Source: Chamaea fasciata
Taxonomy: Eukaryota; Chordata; Aves; Passeriformes; Sylviidae
Reading direction: 5' to 3'
NCBI GenBank assembly: GCA_029207755.1
Contig: JARCOQ010000236.1
Location: forward strand, 1-64,000
DNA length: 64,000 bases
Below are positions 43,564 to 55,500 of this stretch, piece by piece; the first letter of the stretch is position 1, and every line of letters begins with the position of its first letter. The notes beneath the pieces are model-generated. The model was not told the DNA's origin, did no database searches, and worked only from the letters and a program-made list of their open reading frames with translations. The position numbers and the translations under genes were made by a program.

Positions 43564-46222
43564 TCACAGCCCGGGCAGGTCCCGCAGCGCCTCCAGCACG
43601 GCCCGCAGGTTCTGGGGGTGCACGAAGGCCACGAGCCCCCCCCGGTTCGCCCAGCGCTCGGGCCCCTCCCGGCCCTCCTGCGGGCGGTGATAGCGCAGCT
43701 CGGGGGGCTCCCCCTCGCCCCCCTCCCTCAGCACCCTCAGCGACCCCTCCAAGGCCACCACGCCGCCCCCCAGGGCCCGCAGGATGGCGTGGGGGGCGCA
43801 CGAGTCCCAGGCGAAGGTGGTGGCCTGCGACAGCACGAAGGCGTCCGCCAGCCCCAGCGCCACGCAGAGCAGTTTGTAGCCGGCCCCCGCGGCCAGGAGA
43901 GCGGGACCCCCGCCCAGGGCCCCCAGAGCCCCCCGCACCGCGGGGCTCTCGGCTCGGCTCAGCACCACGCGGGGACGCGGCCGCAGCGACGGAGGGGACA
44001 GCGAGCACAGCCGCGTGTCGCCGTGTGCCACGCCCCAGTGGTAGCGGCCCTGCCACCTGCGGGAGGGGAGGGGACACGGTGGGGACAGCGGCTGGGGGGG
44101 CACGGGGACCCCGGGGTGAGGGGAATGGGGGGACAGGGACCCCGGGGTGAGGGGTGTGGGGACCCCGGGGTGAGGGGAATGGGGGGACAGGGACCCCGGG
44201 GTGAGGGGTGTGGGGACCCTGGGGTGCAGGATCCAGGGGGACAGGGACCCCGGGGTGAGGGCTATGGGGATGCTGGGACCCCCAAGGTGTGGGATATGAG
44301 GGAATGGGGACCCTGAGGTGAAGGGTCAGGTGGGTCAGGGACCCCAGGGTGAGGGGTCAGGGGGGATAGGGACCCCCAGTGCAGGGTCAGGAGTGTCAGG
44401 CACCCCGGGGCGCAGGTTCGGGGGGTGTCAGGCACCCCGGGGTGCGGGCCCTGGGCGTACCTGCGGGTCTGGGGGTCCCTCTGGAAGAAGGGCTCGTTGA
44501 TGACCCCCATGACGGGCACCCCAGAGCGGCGGTCGAAGGCGCCCACCAGCACCAGGGCAGAGCGCAGCCCCCCGGGGGCCACCCCGTCCACGGTGGGCAC
44601 GTCCTCACGGCCCCCGATGAACTCGTTGGTGGAGTCTGGGGGGTGCCAGGGGGGCAGCGGGCTCAGGCCCCGGCCCCGGCCCTGTCCCCAGGCCATCCCT
44701 GTCCCCATCCTGTTCCTGTTTCCATTCCATCCATCCCATCCCATCCAGTCCCATCCCATCTCGTCCTGCCCCCGTCCCTATCCCCATCCCTGTCCCCATC
44801 CTGTCCCTGTCCCCATCCCGTCCCTGTCCCCATCCTGTCCCTGTCCCCATCCCGTCCCTGTCCCCATCCTGTCCCTGTCCCCATTCCTGTCCCCATGCCC
44901 ATCCCTGTCCTTGTCCCCATCCCATCCCTGTCCCCATCCCACCCCCATCCCCATCCCGTCCCTGTCCCCATCCCGCCCCTGTCCCTATTCCTGTCCCTAT
45001 CCCCATCCCTGTCCCCATCCCGCCCCCATCCCCATCCCGTCCCTGTCCCCATCCTGTCCCTGTCCCCATTCCTGTCCCCATGCCCGTCCCTGTCCTTGTC
45101 CCCATCCCATCCCTGTCCCCATCCCACCCCCATCCCCATCCCGTCCCTGTCCCCATCCCATCCCTGTCCCCAACCCGCCCCCATCCCTGTCCCCATCCCG
45201 TCCCTGTCCCCATCCCGTCCCTGTCCCCATCCCATCCCTGTCCCCATGCCCGTCCCTGTCCTTGTCCCCATCCCATCCCTGTCCCCATCCCGCCCCCATC
45301 CCCATCCCGTCCCTGTCCCCATGCCCGTCCCCGTCCCCATGCCCGTCCCCACCCCAGAGCCCCTCACCAATGGGGTCTATCCAGATCCCCAGCTCCCCCG
45401 GGGACACTCCGGGCTCGATGCCATCCAGCTCCGTGTCCCCGAGTGTCACCTCCCTGTGCACGGCCTCTGCCAGCAGCTCTGCCGCCCTCGCCTGCTCGGG
45501 GCCCAGCACGGCCAGCAGCAGTGCCACCGTGTCCCCGGGGGTGTCACAGACCCGCACGGTCACCGTGCCACCTGTGGGGACCCCGGGTCAGTCCCCAGGG
45601 ACATGACACAGGGACAGCCAGGGTGACGCAGGGACATGGCACAGGGATCCCCGACTCAGCCACGGCCCCACAGACCCCGGTGTGGGGACCCTGACTCTGC
45701 CATGGGAATGTGGGGACACGGGGCAGGGTGACACTGGGACATGGGGACATGGAAATGTGGCGACTGTGGGATATGGGGACATGGGGCAGGGTGACACTGG
45801 AACACGGGGACATGGGGACCCCTCCTCAGCCTTGGCCCACATCCCCCATGCTGTCCCCACGCTGTCCCCACTCACCCTCGGCGTCCCTGAACTCGCTGGA
45901 CTCCTCCCCGTGGATGTGTCCCCGCAGCTCGGGGAACTGGCGGGACACCGGGGGGGGACTCAGGGGGGGGGCTCGGGCGGTGCCACCACCCCCAGGCCAC
46001 CCCCGGGGCTGTCCCCACCTGTGTCCCCAGGTCGTGTTTGATCAGCTCCTGGATCAGGACGTCCGCCAGAGTCTTGAAGTCGCGCAGGAAGCGCGCGTTC
46101 CTGTCCGGGCCCGTCTTCTCGGCCACCAGCAGCCGGAACAGCGGCTCCTCCGCCCGGCACAGCCGCGCCACCTCGGCCGCCTTCTGCGACACCGCCACCA
46201 GCGCCGCCAGCAGCCCCGCCAT
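43564..46222 (-). CDS. Inositol polyphosphate 1-phosphatase-like (INPP1 family)
   Basis: Lithium-sensitive, Mg-dependent phosphatase family member, predicted to remove the 1-phosphate of inositol 1,4-bisphosphate and 1,3,4-trisphosphate in the cytosol. Exons (high to low) are 46019-46222, 45876-45936, 45368-45571, 44461-44635 and 43564-44056, GT-AG and in phase; 1137 nt, 378 aa (human INPP1 399). Conserved blocks are DFKTLADVLIQELIK, the GEES metal ligand, WIDPIDSTNEF (DPxDST metal motif), GVPVMGVINEPF, WQGRYHWGV, AGAGYKLLCVALG, WDSCAPHAILRALGGG and RWANRGGLVAF. These track INPP1 rather than IMPA or BPNT1. Human INPP1 lies in another synteny group (chromosome 2), so this may be a paralogue absent from mammals. 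The gene symbol is left open. Confidence 0.88.
44090..45365. repeat. Arrays in INPP1-like introns 3 and 4
   Basis: 44100-44450 repeats GGGACCCCGGGGTGAGGGG (about 25-60 bp). 44690-45350 repeats CCCATCCCGTCCCTGTCC at about 18 bp, with a longer block (near 44880 and 45065) repeated at about 180 bp. Only the exon 44461-44635 interrupts them. Confidence 0.88.
45580..45870. repeat. GGGGACATGGGGCAGGGTGACAC repeats, INPP1-like intron 2
   Basis: A few 30-60 bp units of GACATGGGGCAGGGTGACAC type lie between exons 2 and 3. Confidence 0.7.
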
Positions 46223-46239
46223 GCCCGGCACGGCGGGCG

Positions 46240-47080
46240 GCCACACCGCGGACAGCGGGGACACCGTCAGGGACAGCGGGGACACCGCGGACACCTGCCG
46301 GGGACACCGGGCACACCTGCCGGGGACACCGGGGACAGCGGGGACACTGTCAGGGACAGTGGGGACACCGCGGACACCTGCCGGGGACACCAGGCACACC
46401 TGCCGGGGACACCGGGGACAGCGGGGACACTGTCAGGGACAGTGGGGACACCGCGGACACCTGCCGGGGACACCGGGCACACCTGCCGGGGACACCGGGG
46501 ACAGCGGGGACACTGTCAGGGACAGCGGGGACACCGCGGACACCTGTCAGGGACACCGGGGACACCGGGGACGGCGGGGACACTGTCAGGGACAGCGGGG
46601 ACACCGCGGACACCTGCCGGGGACACCAGGCACACCTGCCGGGGACACCGGGGACAGCGGGGACACTGTCAGGGACAGCGGGGACACCGCGGACACCTGC
46701 CGGGGACAGCGGAGGAACCTGTCAGGGACAGTGGGGACACCGGGGACAGCGGGGACACTGTCAGAGACAGCGGGGACACCGCGGACACCTGTCAGGGACA
46801 CCGGGGACACCGGGGACGGCGGGGACACTGTCAGGGACAGCGGGGACACCGCGGACACCTGCCGGGGACAGTGGGGTCACCTGTCAGGGACAGGGGGGAC
46901 ACTGTCAGGGACAGGGGGGACAGCGGGGTCACCTGCCGGGGGGCAGTGGGGTCACCTGCCGGGGACACCAGGGTCACCTGTCGGGGACACCGGGGTCACC
47001 TGTCAGGGACAGCGGGGACAGCGGGGTCACCTGTCAGGGACACCAGGGACACCGGGGACACCTGCCGAGGACAGCGGCGG
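46240..47080. repeat. GGACACCGCGGACACCTGCC array upstream of the INPP1-like start
   Basis: Blocks of about 90-110 bp combine ACACTGTCAGGGACAGCGGG, ACACCGCGGACACCTGCC and GGGGACACCGGGCACACC. They run directly up to 20 bp from the start codon's 5' side. On the gene strand GGCAG followed by GTGTCC recurs, so candidate 5'UTR acceptors are embedded in the array. 47100-47700 continues as GGGGACACGGGGAC repeats. Confidence 0.85.
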
Positions 47081-47878
47081 GGTCAGGGACGAGCCCCGGA
47101 AGGCCCCGAAATGATCCCAAATGTGCCCGGGGGGGGACAGGGGGGGACAGGGGACAGGGGGATTTGGGGATAGGGTGACACTGGGGTGTGAGGATGGGAT
47201 TTGGGGACATGGGAATGTGGGGACATGGGCACGTGGGGATTTGGGGACAGGGTGACATCGGGATGGGGGGACAGGGTGACACTGGGATACGGGGACACGG
47301 GCAGGTGGAGATTTGGGGACATGGACATGGGGTCACGGGCATTGGGGTTTTGGGGACACTGCGACGTGGGGACAGGGTGACACTGGGATGTGGGGACTTT
47401 GACATGGGGATGTGAGGACATGGGGACACGGGGACACGGGGGGCGTGGGGATGTGGGCACAAGGGGACGCGGGGACAGGGTGACACGGGGGCTGTGGGGA
47501 CACGGGGGACGTGGCGGTGCGCACACGGGACACGGGGACACAAAGACGCAGCCGCACGGGGAAACGGCCACGCCGCTGTGGCTGTGGGGACGCGGGGACA
47601 CGCGGCTGTGCCCAGGGTGTCCCCACGGGGGGGTGGCTCTGTCCCGCGGGGACAGGAAGCGCTGGGGACACGGCGGGGGGGGGTCCCCGCTGTCCCCCCG
47701 GAAGGCGCGGGGCGCTGCGGCCCCCCCGTAACGATCCCGGAACGGCCCCAAACTCCCGCCACCCCCACACCGGGACCCCCCCGCAGAACGGGTCCCCACC
47801 CCTGGGGACAGCCCTGGGGACAGCCCTGGGGACAGCCCGGGGACCCCGCGGGCCGCACCCCGCCCGCGCCGCCGTTAC

Positions 47879-47960
47879 CGGGGCCGCTGACAGCTCCTGC
47901 GGGCCGCCCGTGGGCGGGGACGGCGCCGCGTCACACACCGGCTTAACCCGCTCGCTGCCG
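47879..47960 (-). promoter_or_regulatory. Candidate INPP1-like untranslated exon 1 and CpG promoter
   Basis: A CpG-dense patch ends, on the minus strand, in GCGGCCCCG then GTAACG, an acceptable donor at 47878-47874. No other promoter-like sequence lies between the repeat array and GDF11. The assignment is positional only. 48000-49100 is further CpG-rich, low-complexity DNA without a recognised gene. Confidence 0.35.
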
Positions 47961-49140
47961 CGGCCCCGCGGGCCCGCGGTCACTCCGGAGTGCGGCGACA
48001 CCGCGGGGGGAGTGTCGCGGCAGCGGCGGGGAGGGGACAAAGCGGCACGCCACCCCTTCCCCGTTCCCTCCCCAGGGAGCGCGGCTCCCCCGGGGAGTGT
48101 GACATCGGTGACACGGCGGGGGACGCCCGGTGGCGGTGGCGGTGGCGGGGGGGGTCCCGTGTCGCCTGTCGCCTGTCGCGTGTCCCCAAAGCGCCCCCGC
48201 TGCAGTTCCGCCCCTCGCCGCCAGGGGGAGCGCTGCCTGCCGTACCAGCACCGCCCCCCCCCCCCCCAAACCGGGGGGCAACGGGGCCGCGACTCCCCCA
48301 AAACCCCACCGGGACCCCCCCCTTGGGGCTCCCCCAAGCCCGGGACAGCCCCTCCCGAGCGCCCCCAGACCCCCGGTGCATCCCCGGGGGGTTTCCCCTC
48401 TCCATGGTTCTGATGGGGAGAGGAACCGGGAAAAGGGGGGGGGGCCCTGGGGGTCCCCACGATGCTCTCAGGGTCGGGGTCCCCTCGTTACTCCCGCGGC
48501 TCCTCCTGGAAGCGCTGCCCGGTGCCGGTGAGGAGCGGGCAGCCTCCCCCTGTGTCCCCCCCTGCGCTGGGGACAGAACCCCCGAGAGCCCCGGGGACTT
48601 CCCCCGTGCCCCCCAAGCCGCGGCCGCGTTTTCCTTGTCCTTGTCCCTCCCGGAGCGACGCTCCCGCAGCACTTTCCCGGTGCCGGGATGCTCCAGGCCG
48701 GGCAGCTTCACCCCCTTCCCCCGAGTTTAACCCCCCCCCCGGGGGTCCCCGAGTCCCCCAACTCCCGGCCGGGCACCCCCCCGTGCCGGGATCCGCCGCT
48801 CCCGGTCCCCGCTGGAAGCTGCGACCCCGCCTGTCCCCGGTTCTACCGGCACCGAGCGGGGCCCGGGGGGCTGTTCGGGGGCTGCCCGTGGTGTGGGGGG
48901 CTCCGGGAGGTCCCGGGGGGGGGGGGGGAGGTTCGGACGCACTTGCCGGGACGCGCATCCATCCCGCCGCACTCGCCGGCAGCCGGGGCCGCCCCCCCGG
49001 GCCCCCCCCCCCCCACCCCGGGGCGAGGGGCGGGCGGGGGGTGCCCGAGCGCACCGGGCGGCGGCGGGGCCGTTCCCGGGGCTCGGGGGGCCGGCGGCGG
49101 CTGGTGCCAAGCCCCTGCCAGAACCTCTTTTGTGCGCCCG

Positions 49141-49210
49141 CAGCCAATCAAGGCCGCTGACGACACACTTCTCTTGGGGTATAAAACCCCGGGGCCGCCG
49201 CTACCGCCGC
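49141..49210 (+). promoter_or_regulatory. GDF11: GDF11 core promoter: CCAAT and TATA boxes
   Basis: CCAAT at 49144-49148 (CAGCCAATCA) and TATAAAA at 49180-49186 (GGGTATAAAACCCC) have spacing typical of a focused promoter. They predict a TSS near 49210, about 310 bp before the GDF11 ATG. The INPP1-like gene diverges in the opposite direction about 1.2 kb away. Confidence 0.7.
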
Positions 49211-49349
49211 TTTTTTTCATCCCCCCCCCCCCCTTCGGCCCCCCCCGGGGTCCCCGCTTCCCCGCCCCCGCCGCCGTTACCGCCTTCCCCCCCTTGCGCG
49301 CTGCGGTGGAAGCGGGGCGGGGGGGCGGCCCGGTGGGGAAGGGTTTGCT

Positions 49350-49500
49350 TATTTTCTTTTTTTTTTTTTCTTCCTTCTTTTTTTTTTTTTTTCTTTTTTT
49401 TTTTCCTTCCTCCCTCTTCTTTTTTTTTTTTTTTTTTAATTATTATTATTATCATTATTTTTATTTTTGTAAAATTTTTTTTTTTTTTTTAAATCCCCCT
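49350..49500 (+). repeat. GDF11: Poly-T/pyrimidine and (ATT)n tract in the GDF11 5'UTR
   Basis: T9-T19 runs interrupted by C (49350-49436) are followed by AATTATTATTATTATCATT and another T16 run. The tract ends about 25 bp before the ATG. It abuts the predicted TSS side of a GC-rich leader, so the leader RNA would be strongly U-rich. Confidence 0.9.
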
Positions 49501-49520
49501 CCCCTTCTCCGCTCCTCGCG

Positions 49521-52500
49521 ATGTATTTCCTGCTGTCCCCCCCCGGCATGGCCCCGCTGTGGTGGCTGCTGGGCTCGCTGGTGGCCGCGGTGGCGGGCGG
49601 GGGGCCGGTGGAGCAGCCCCCCGCCGGCCCGGAGCCCGCCTGCCCCGTGTGCCTGTGGCGGCGGCAGAGCAAAGAGCTGCGGCTGGAGAGCATCAAGTCG
49701 CAGATCCTGAGCAAGCTGCGGCTGAAGGAAGCGCCCAACATCACCCGGGAGGTGGTGAAGCAGCTGCTGCCCAAGGCCCCCCCGCTCCAGCAGCTCCTGG
49801 ACCTCCACGACTTCCAGGGGGACTCGCTGCAGCACGACGAGTACCTGGAGGAGGACGAGTACCACGCCACCACCGAGACCGTCATCAGCATGGCCCAGGA
49901 AAGTCAGTGCCGCCCTTTGTTCCGCTGAAAACTTCGCCGGAGGATCCCCCCACCTCCCTCCCCAAAACCCCCCCCCCGGCCCCGCCACAGAGCCCCCCAC
50001 CCCCACCCCCGGGTCCCCTCGCGGTCCCCCGGCTGCGGGGGGGGATCGTCACCGATGTCCCCCCCCCCCCCTCCCCCGCCTTTGGGGTGTCCGGGTCCCC
50101 CCCCGGGGGTCCCCGAAGGTCTCGCGGTTGTTTTGGGTCCGTCCCCCCCCCTCGGTCCGTGAGGGTCCCGCGGGGATGGTCGGTGTGTGCGGGGATGGGG
50201 ACAAGGGACAGGGGGACAAGGGACAGGGGGACAAGGGGGGCTGTGGACAAGGGAAGAGGGGGACAAGGGGACAGAGGGACAAGGGGTCAGAGGGAGAGAG
50301 GGACAGGGGGACTGGGGGACAAGGGACAGAGGGACGGGGGACAGGGGGACAAGGGGAGAGGGAGACAGGAAGACGGGGGACAACAGGGGACAAGGGACAG
50401 GGGGACGAGACAGCGCACCGAGGACTGGGAGAGGGGCCCGGTGCTGGGGACCGGGAGCTGGCACTGGGAGCGGGGACTGGGGACTGGGAGTCGTTACTGG
50501 GAGCAGGGACAGGGAGCTGGCGTTAGGAGCAGGGACGGGGGACTGGGAGCTGCTTGTGAGTGCTGGGACCTGGTACTGGAACATACTGGGAGCTGCTACT
50601 GCGAGCTGGGAGCTGAGGCTGGGACTGGGAGCAGGGACTGGGAGCAGGGACTGGGGACTGAGATAGAGGACACTGGGGACTGGGACTGGGACAGGAACTG
50701 GGGCCTGGGAGCTGAGACTGGGCTCTGGGGCTGAGAGCTGGGACCGGGAACTGAGACAGGACTGGGGACTGGGGACTGGGAGCCGAGAGAACACTGGGGA
50801 GCGGCACCTGAAACTGGGACTGGGAGCTGACACGGGGCACTGGGAGCTGGCACTGGGAGCTGAGGGCGTGGACTGGGAGCTGGCAGCAGGGACCGTGACC
50901 GGTCACTGCATGCTGGACCTGGCACTGGGGACAGGGACTGGCGCTGGGGACTGTCACCAGGCGCTGGGGACTGTCACCAGACGCTGGCGCCGCTCACCAG
51001 TGGCACTGGGACCTGGCGCTGGGCACTGGCAGCGGCCCTGGGGGCACAGGGCAGGTGGCACGGTGACCTCGCTGTCCCCAGGGCACGTGGCAGGGTGACA
51101 GCAGGGTGACATCGCGGTGACAAACAGGGTGACAGCAAGGCCACAACAGGGTGACAAACAGGGTGACAGCAGGGTGACGGCAAGGCCGCGGCAGGGTGAC
51201 AGCGGGGTGACAGCAGGGTGACAGCAGGGTGACAGCAGGCCGGGCTGGGGACAGGCCAGCACAGCCAGGGGTCCCCGGCGGGACAGCGGGGAGGGGACAC
51301 GGCAGGGGACGCGGCGGCTCCGCCCCTGCCCTGCCTCAGTTTCCCCGGGGGGTTTCTCCACCTGCTCCCGGCGCGGGACCCCCGGGGCGACCCCCGGGGC
51401 TGGGGAGGGGGCGAGGGGGCCGAGCGGAAGGGAGGGAGGTGCGAGGAGCTGCCGCCCCCCTCCCCGAATTTCCTTTCCCGGGGCATTAAATGCGCTCGGG
51501 CGGCTTTGAAATTTTATTACCCATAAAATTGACGACACGCTGGGGGTTTTTCCTCCCTGGGCCCCTTCCCCGCCCCTTCGGCAGCTCGGGGGGGGGCCCC
51601 CAAAATAAAGGGCAGAGCTTTCCCCCCCCCCCCGGCCTCCCCAAAGCCGGGGGTCCCGCGGATCCTCCCCGGGGAAAGGCGGGTGAGGAGAGAGGGGCGG
51701 GGGGGAGGGGGGGCGGCTTTTCTCCGCGATTATTTTGATTTTATTTTTATTATTTTTTCCGCTCTCCGCTGTCCCCCCCCCCCGCCCCGCCCGGGGCAAT
51801 TCGGGGGGTTTTATGGTTCCTGAACAGAAGGAGGGGAAGGCGCTTTATGGGCGCCGCGGAGCCATAAAGGTCTCGGGTTCCCCCCGCCCCGCCCGGGGGG
51901 GCCCGGCCCCGGGGGTCGGTCATTGGCTCCCAAAGCCATCGAGGGGCTCCCCGTGACCCCCGCGACCCCCGCGGATGGGGACGGGGTGAGGCCCCCCCCG
52001 GGGGGGGACGGGGGATGGAGGGGAGCGGGGGGAGGCGCTCAAGGTCAGCGCGACAGCGTGGGGACACGGGGACAGCGGGGAAACAGGGACAGCGGGGACA
52101 TGGGGACAGAGGGACATGGGAGTACAGGGACACAGGGACGTGGGACAACGGAGACACGGGGACAGCGGGGACGTGGGGACATGGGGTCACAGGGATGTGG
52201 GGACAGCGGGGACACAGGGACAGCGGGGACACGGGGACATGGGGACAGCGGGGACATAGGGACATGGGGACCCAAGGACGTGGGGACACAGGGACACAGG
52301 GAGGTGAGGACACCTGGACGTGGGGACACAAGGACATGGGGACAGCAAGGATGTGAGGACACGGAGACACAGGGATTTAGGGACACCAGGACGTGGGGAC
52401 ACGAGGACAGAAGGATGTGGGGACACAGAGACACCAGCACATAGAGACAAGGGGACACGGGGACTTGGGGACACAGGGACAGAAGGACGTGGGGACAAGG

Positions 52501-55500
52501 GGACACGGGGACTTGGGGACAACAAGGACGTGGGGACAGCACCAGGATGTGGGGACACAGGGACAGAAGGACGTGGGGACACAGGGACACCAGGACGTGG
52601 GGACAAGGGGACACGGGGACTTGGGGACAACAAGGACGTGGGGACAGCACCAGGATGTGGGGACACAGGGACACCAGGACGTGAGGACAAGGGGACACGG
52701 GGACTTGGGGACAACAAGGACGTGGGGACAGCACCTCACACCTCCCGTAGCTGGGGGGCCGCGCTCGGGGGGCCCCGAACGAGGAAACAAAGAGCGGTGA
52801 GGGTTGGGGGGGGGGGGCTCCGGGGGCCGCCCCCCGCCCGGGCCGGCCCCAGCTGTGCCCGGTGTCCCGGTAACCTTTATCCCCGGTTGCCACAGCGACG
52901 GCACCGAGCATCCCGGCCCCGCGGGATGGCGGCGACCCCCCCGCACCGCGCCCCGGGGGACAGCGCTGTCCCCAGTGTCCCCAATGCCGGGGGGGGGGGG
53001 TTTGGTGGCCGCACCTGGAGCCCCCCAAATCCCCCCCCCCTCGCCCCCCCCCCCTCCGAGCACCCGCCGGTGTCACCTCAGCCCTGGGTGACAAACCCCC
53101 GCCGGGGGTGTCACTGCTGGCTGTGAGAGCCGGGGGGGTTGAACTGGGGGTGGGGGGGGTCCCCGCGGTCCCCCAGCCCCATTGGAGGGGCAGGCCCGGG
53201 GAAGGGGAGGCGACATTCCCGGTGTCGTGACCCCCGCGGGGCCGGAGCAGCAAATGGCCCCGAGCTGCAGCTGGGCGCTATTAAACCTGACCGGGCCGGG
53301 CGGGGGGCGGGGGGGGCGAATTCCCCGCTCAATTCGACACAGATGTGGGGCAGGGGCCGCCGGGGCCCCCCGGAGCCGGGGGGTTCCTCGGGGGTGTCAC
53401 CGCTCTGCCGGCCGTGGTGGCGCTGGGGTTTGTCACCTCCCGGGTAAGGGGGGGATGAGGGAGCGACCCCGGAGATGTGGGGTGTCCCCCCCCGTCCCCA
53501 GAGATGTGGGGCTGTGACCCCCCGAGGGTGGGATGTGGGGGGTGGGACCCGGAGTCTTCTTCACCCCGGGGGATGAAGGGCGGCCCCCGGCAGGTGCTGC
53601 GGGCCCGGGACCCCCCGCCCCACCCAGCCCGGGACCCCCCCGTGGGTCAGGGGGCGAGCGGGGCCCTCCTGGGGGGCGACCCCCGGGGCGGCCTCTGACC
53701 CGGCCTTCACCCCGCGGGGCTCGGGGGTCCCGCAGTGGGGCCGGGGTGGGTCAGAGGGCGGCTCGGGGGTCCCAAGGGGTGAGGGGGTCCCGGTGTGGGG
53801 CTGGAGGTTCCCAGAGAGGGGCTCGGGGGTCCCGGTGTGGGGCCGGGGGTGATCCCAGGGTGAGGCTCGGGGGTCCCAGAGAGGGAATTGGGCGTCCCAG
53901 AGAGGGTCTCGGGTCCGGGAGTGGGGCTGGGGGGTCCCAGAGTGCGGCTCGGGGGTCCCGGTGTGGGCCCGGGGGCTGATCCCAGGACGAGCCTCGGGGG
54001 GTCCCACCACGGGACCGGCGAGTCTCCCAAACCCCACCCTGACCCTTCCTCCCTCCCTCCCTCCTCCTCCTCGTCGTCGTCGTCGTCCTCCCGCAGCGGA
54101 CCCGGCCGTGCAGATCGAGGGCAGCCCGCACTGCTGCTTCTTCAACTTCAGCCCCAAGGTCATGTTCACCAAGGTGGTGAAGGCGCAGCTGTGGGTGTAC
54201 CTGCGGCCGGTGCAGCACACCTCCACCGTGTACCTGCAGATCCTGCGCCTCAAGCCCGTCACGGACGAGGGCAGCCGCCACATCCGCATCCGCTCGCTCA
54301 AGATCGAGCTCAACTCGCGCGCCGGCCACTGGCAGAGCATCGACTTCAAGCACGTCCTGCAGAACTGGTTCAAGCAGCCGCACAACAACTGGGGCATCGA
54401 GATCAACGCCTTCGACCCCAACGGCAACGACCTGGCCGTCACCTCGCTGGGGCCCGGCGCCGAGGGGCTGGTGGGTGGCACCGAGGGGCGGACGGGTTTG
54501 GGGGGTCTGCAGACGGGGGGGTGGTGGGGCAGGTGAGGGGTCATGGGGACGGTGACAGACCGAGGGGCTGGGGACAACCTGGGGGGGCACAGGTCATGGG
54601 GACGGTGACAGACCGAGGGGCTGGGGACAACCTGGGGGGGCACAGGTCATGGGGACAGTGACAGTCCTGAGGGGCTGGGGACAACCTGGGGGGTCACAGG
54701 TCATGGGGACGGTGACAGTCCTGAGGGGCTGGGGACAACCTGGGGGGTCACAGGTCATGGGGACAGTGACAGTCCTGAGGGGCTGGGGACAACCTGGGGG
54801 GTCACAGGTCATGGGGACAGTGACAGTCCTGAGGGGCTGGGGACAACCTGGGGGTCACAGGTCATGGGGACAGTGACAGTCCTGAGGGGCTGGGGACAAC
54901 CTGGGGGACAGGTCATGGGGACAGTGACAGTCCTGAGGGGCTGGTGGGTGGCACCGGGGGGCTGAGGGTTTTGGGGGGTCCCCAGTGGGGGTTTGGGGCG
55001 GTTGGTGGGGCAGGTGATGAGTCTGGGGGACAGTGACAGCCCCGAGGGGATGGTGGCAGTTCAGGGAGGGTGGTCAGAGGTCTAGGGGACAGTGACAGCT
55101 CTGTGAGGATGGTCACAGGTCATGGGCACAAGTGACAGCTCCATGGAGCTGGTCACAACTTTGTGGGGACAGTGACGCCCCCGTGGGGTTGGTGACAGCT
55201 CTGTGGTGACAGTCTGAGGTCCAGGAGATGGTGACAGCCCTGTGGGGACAGTGACACCCTCGTAGCAGGGTGGCAGCTCTCTGGGGCTGGTGATTGGAGG
55301 AGTACAGGTGTGGGGGACAGTGACACCTGGATAGGGCTGGGGACACCTCCATGGGGCTGGGGACACCTCGATAGGAGTGGTGACAGTTCCATGGGGCTGG
55401 TGGCAGTTCCGTGGGGCCAGTGTCACCTCCACAGCACAACTCAGCTGGGTGGAGCAGCAGGGAGGCGTCCCAGCTGTGTCCCCTGTGTCCCCCAGCACTG

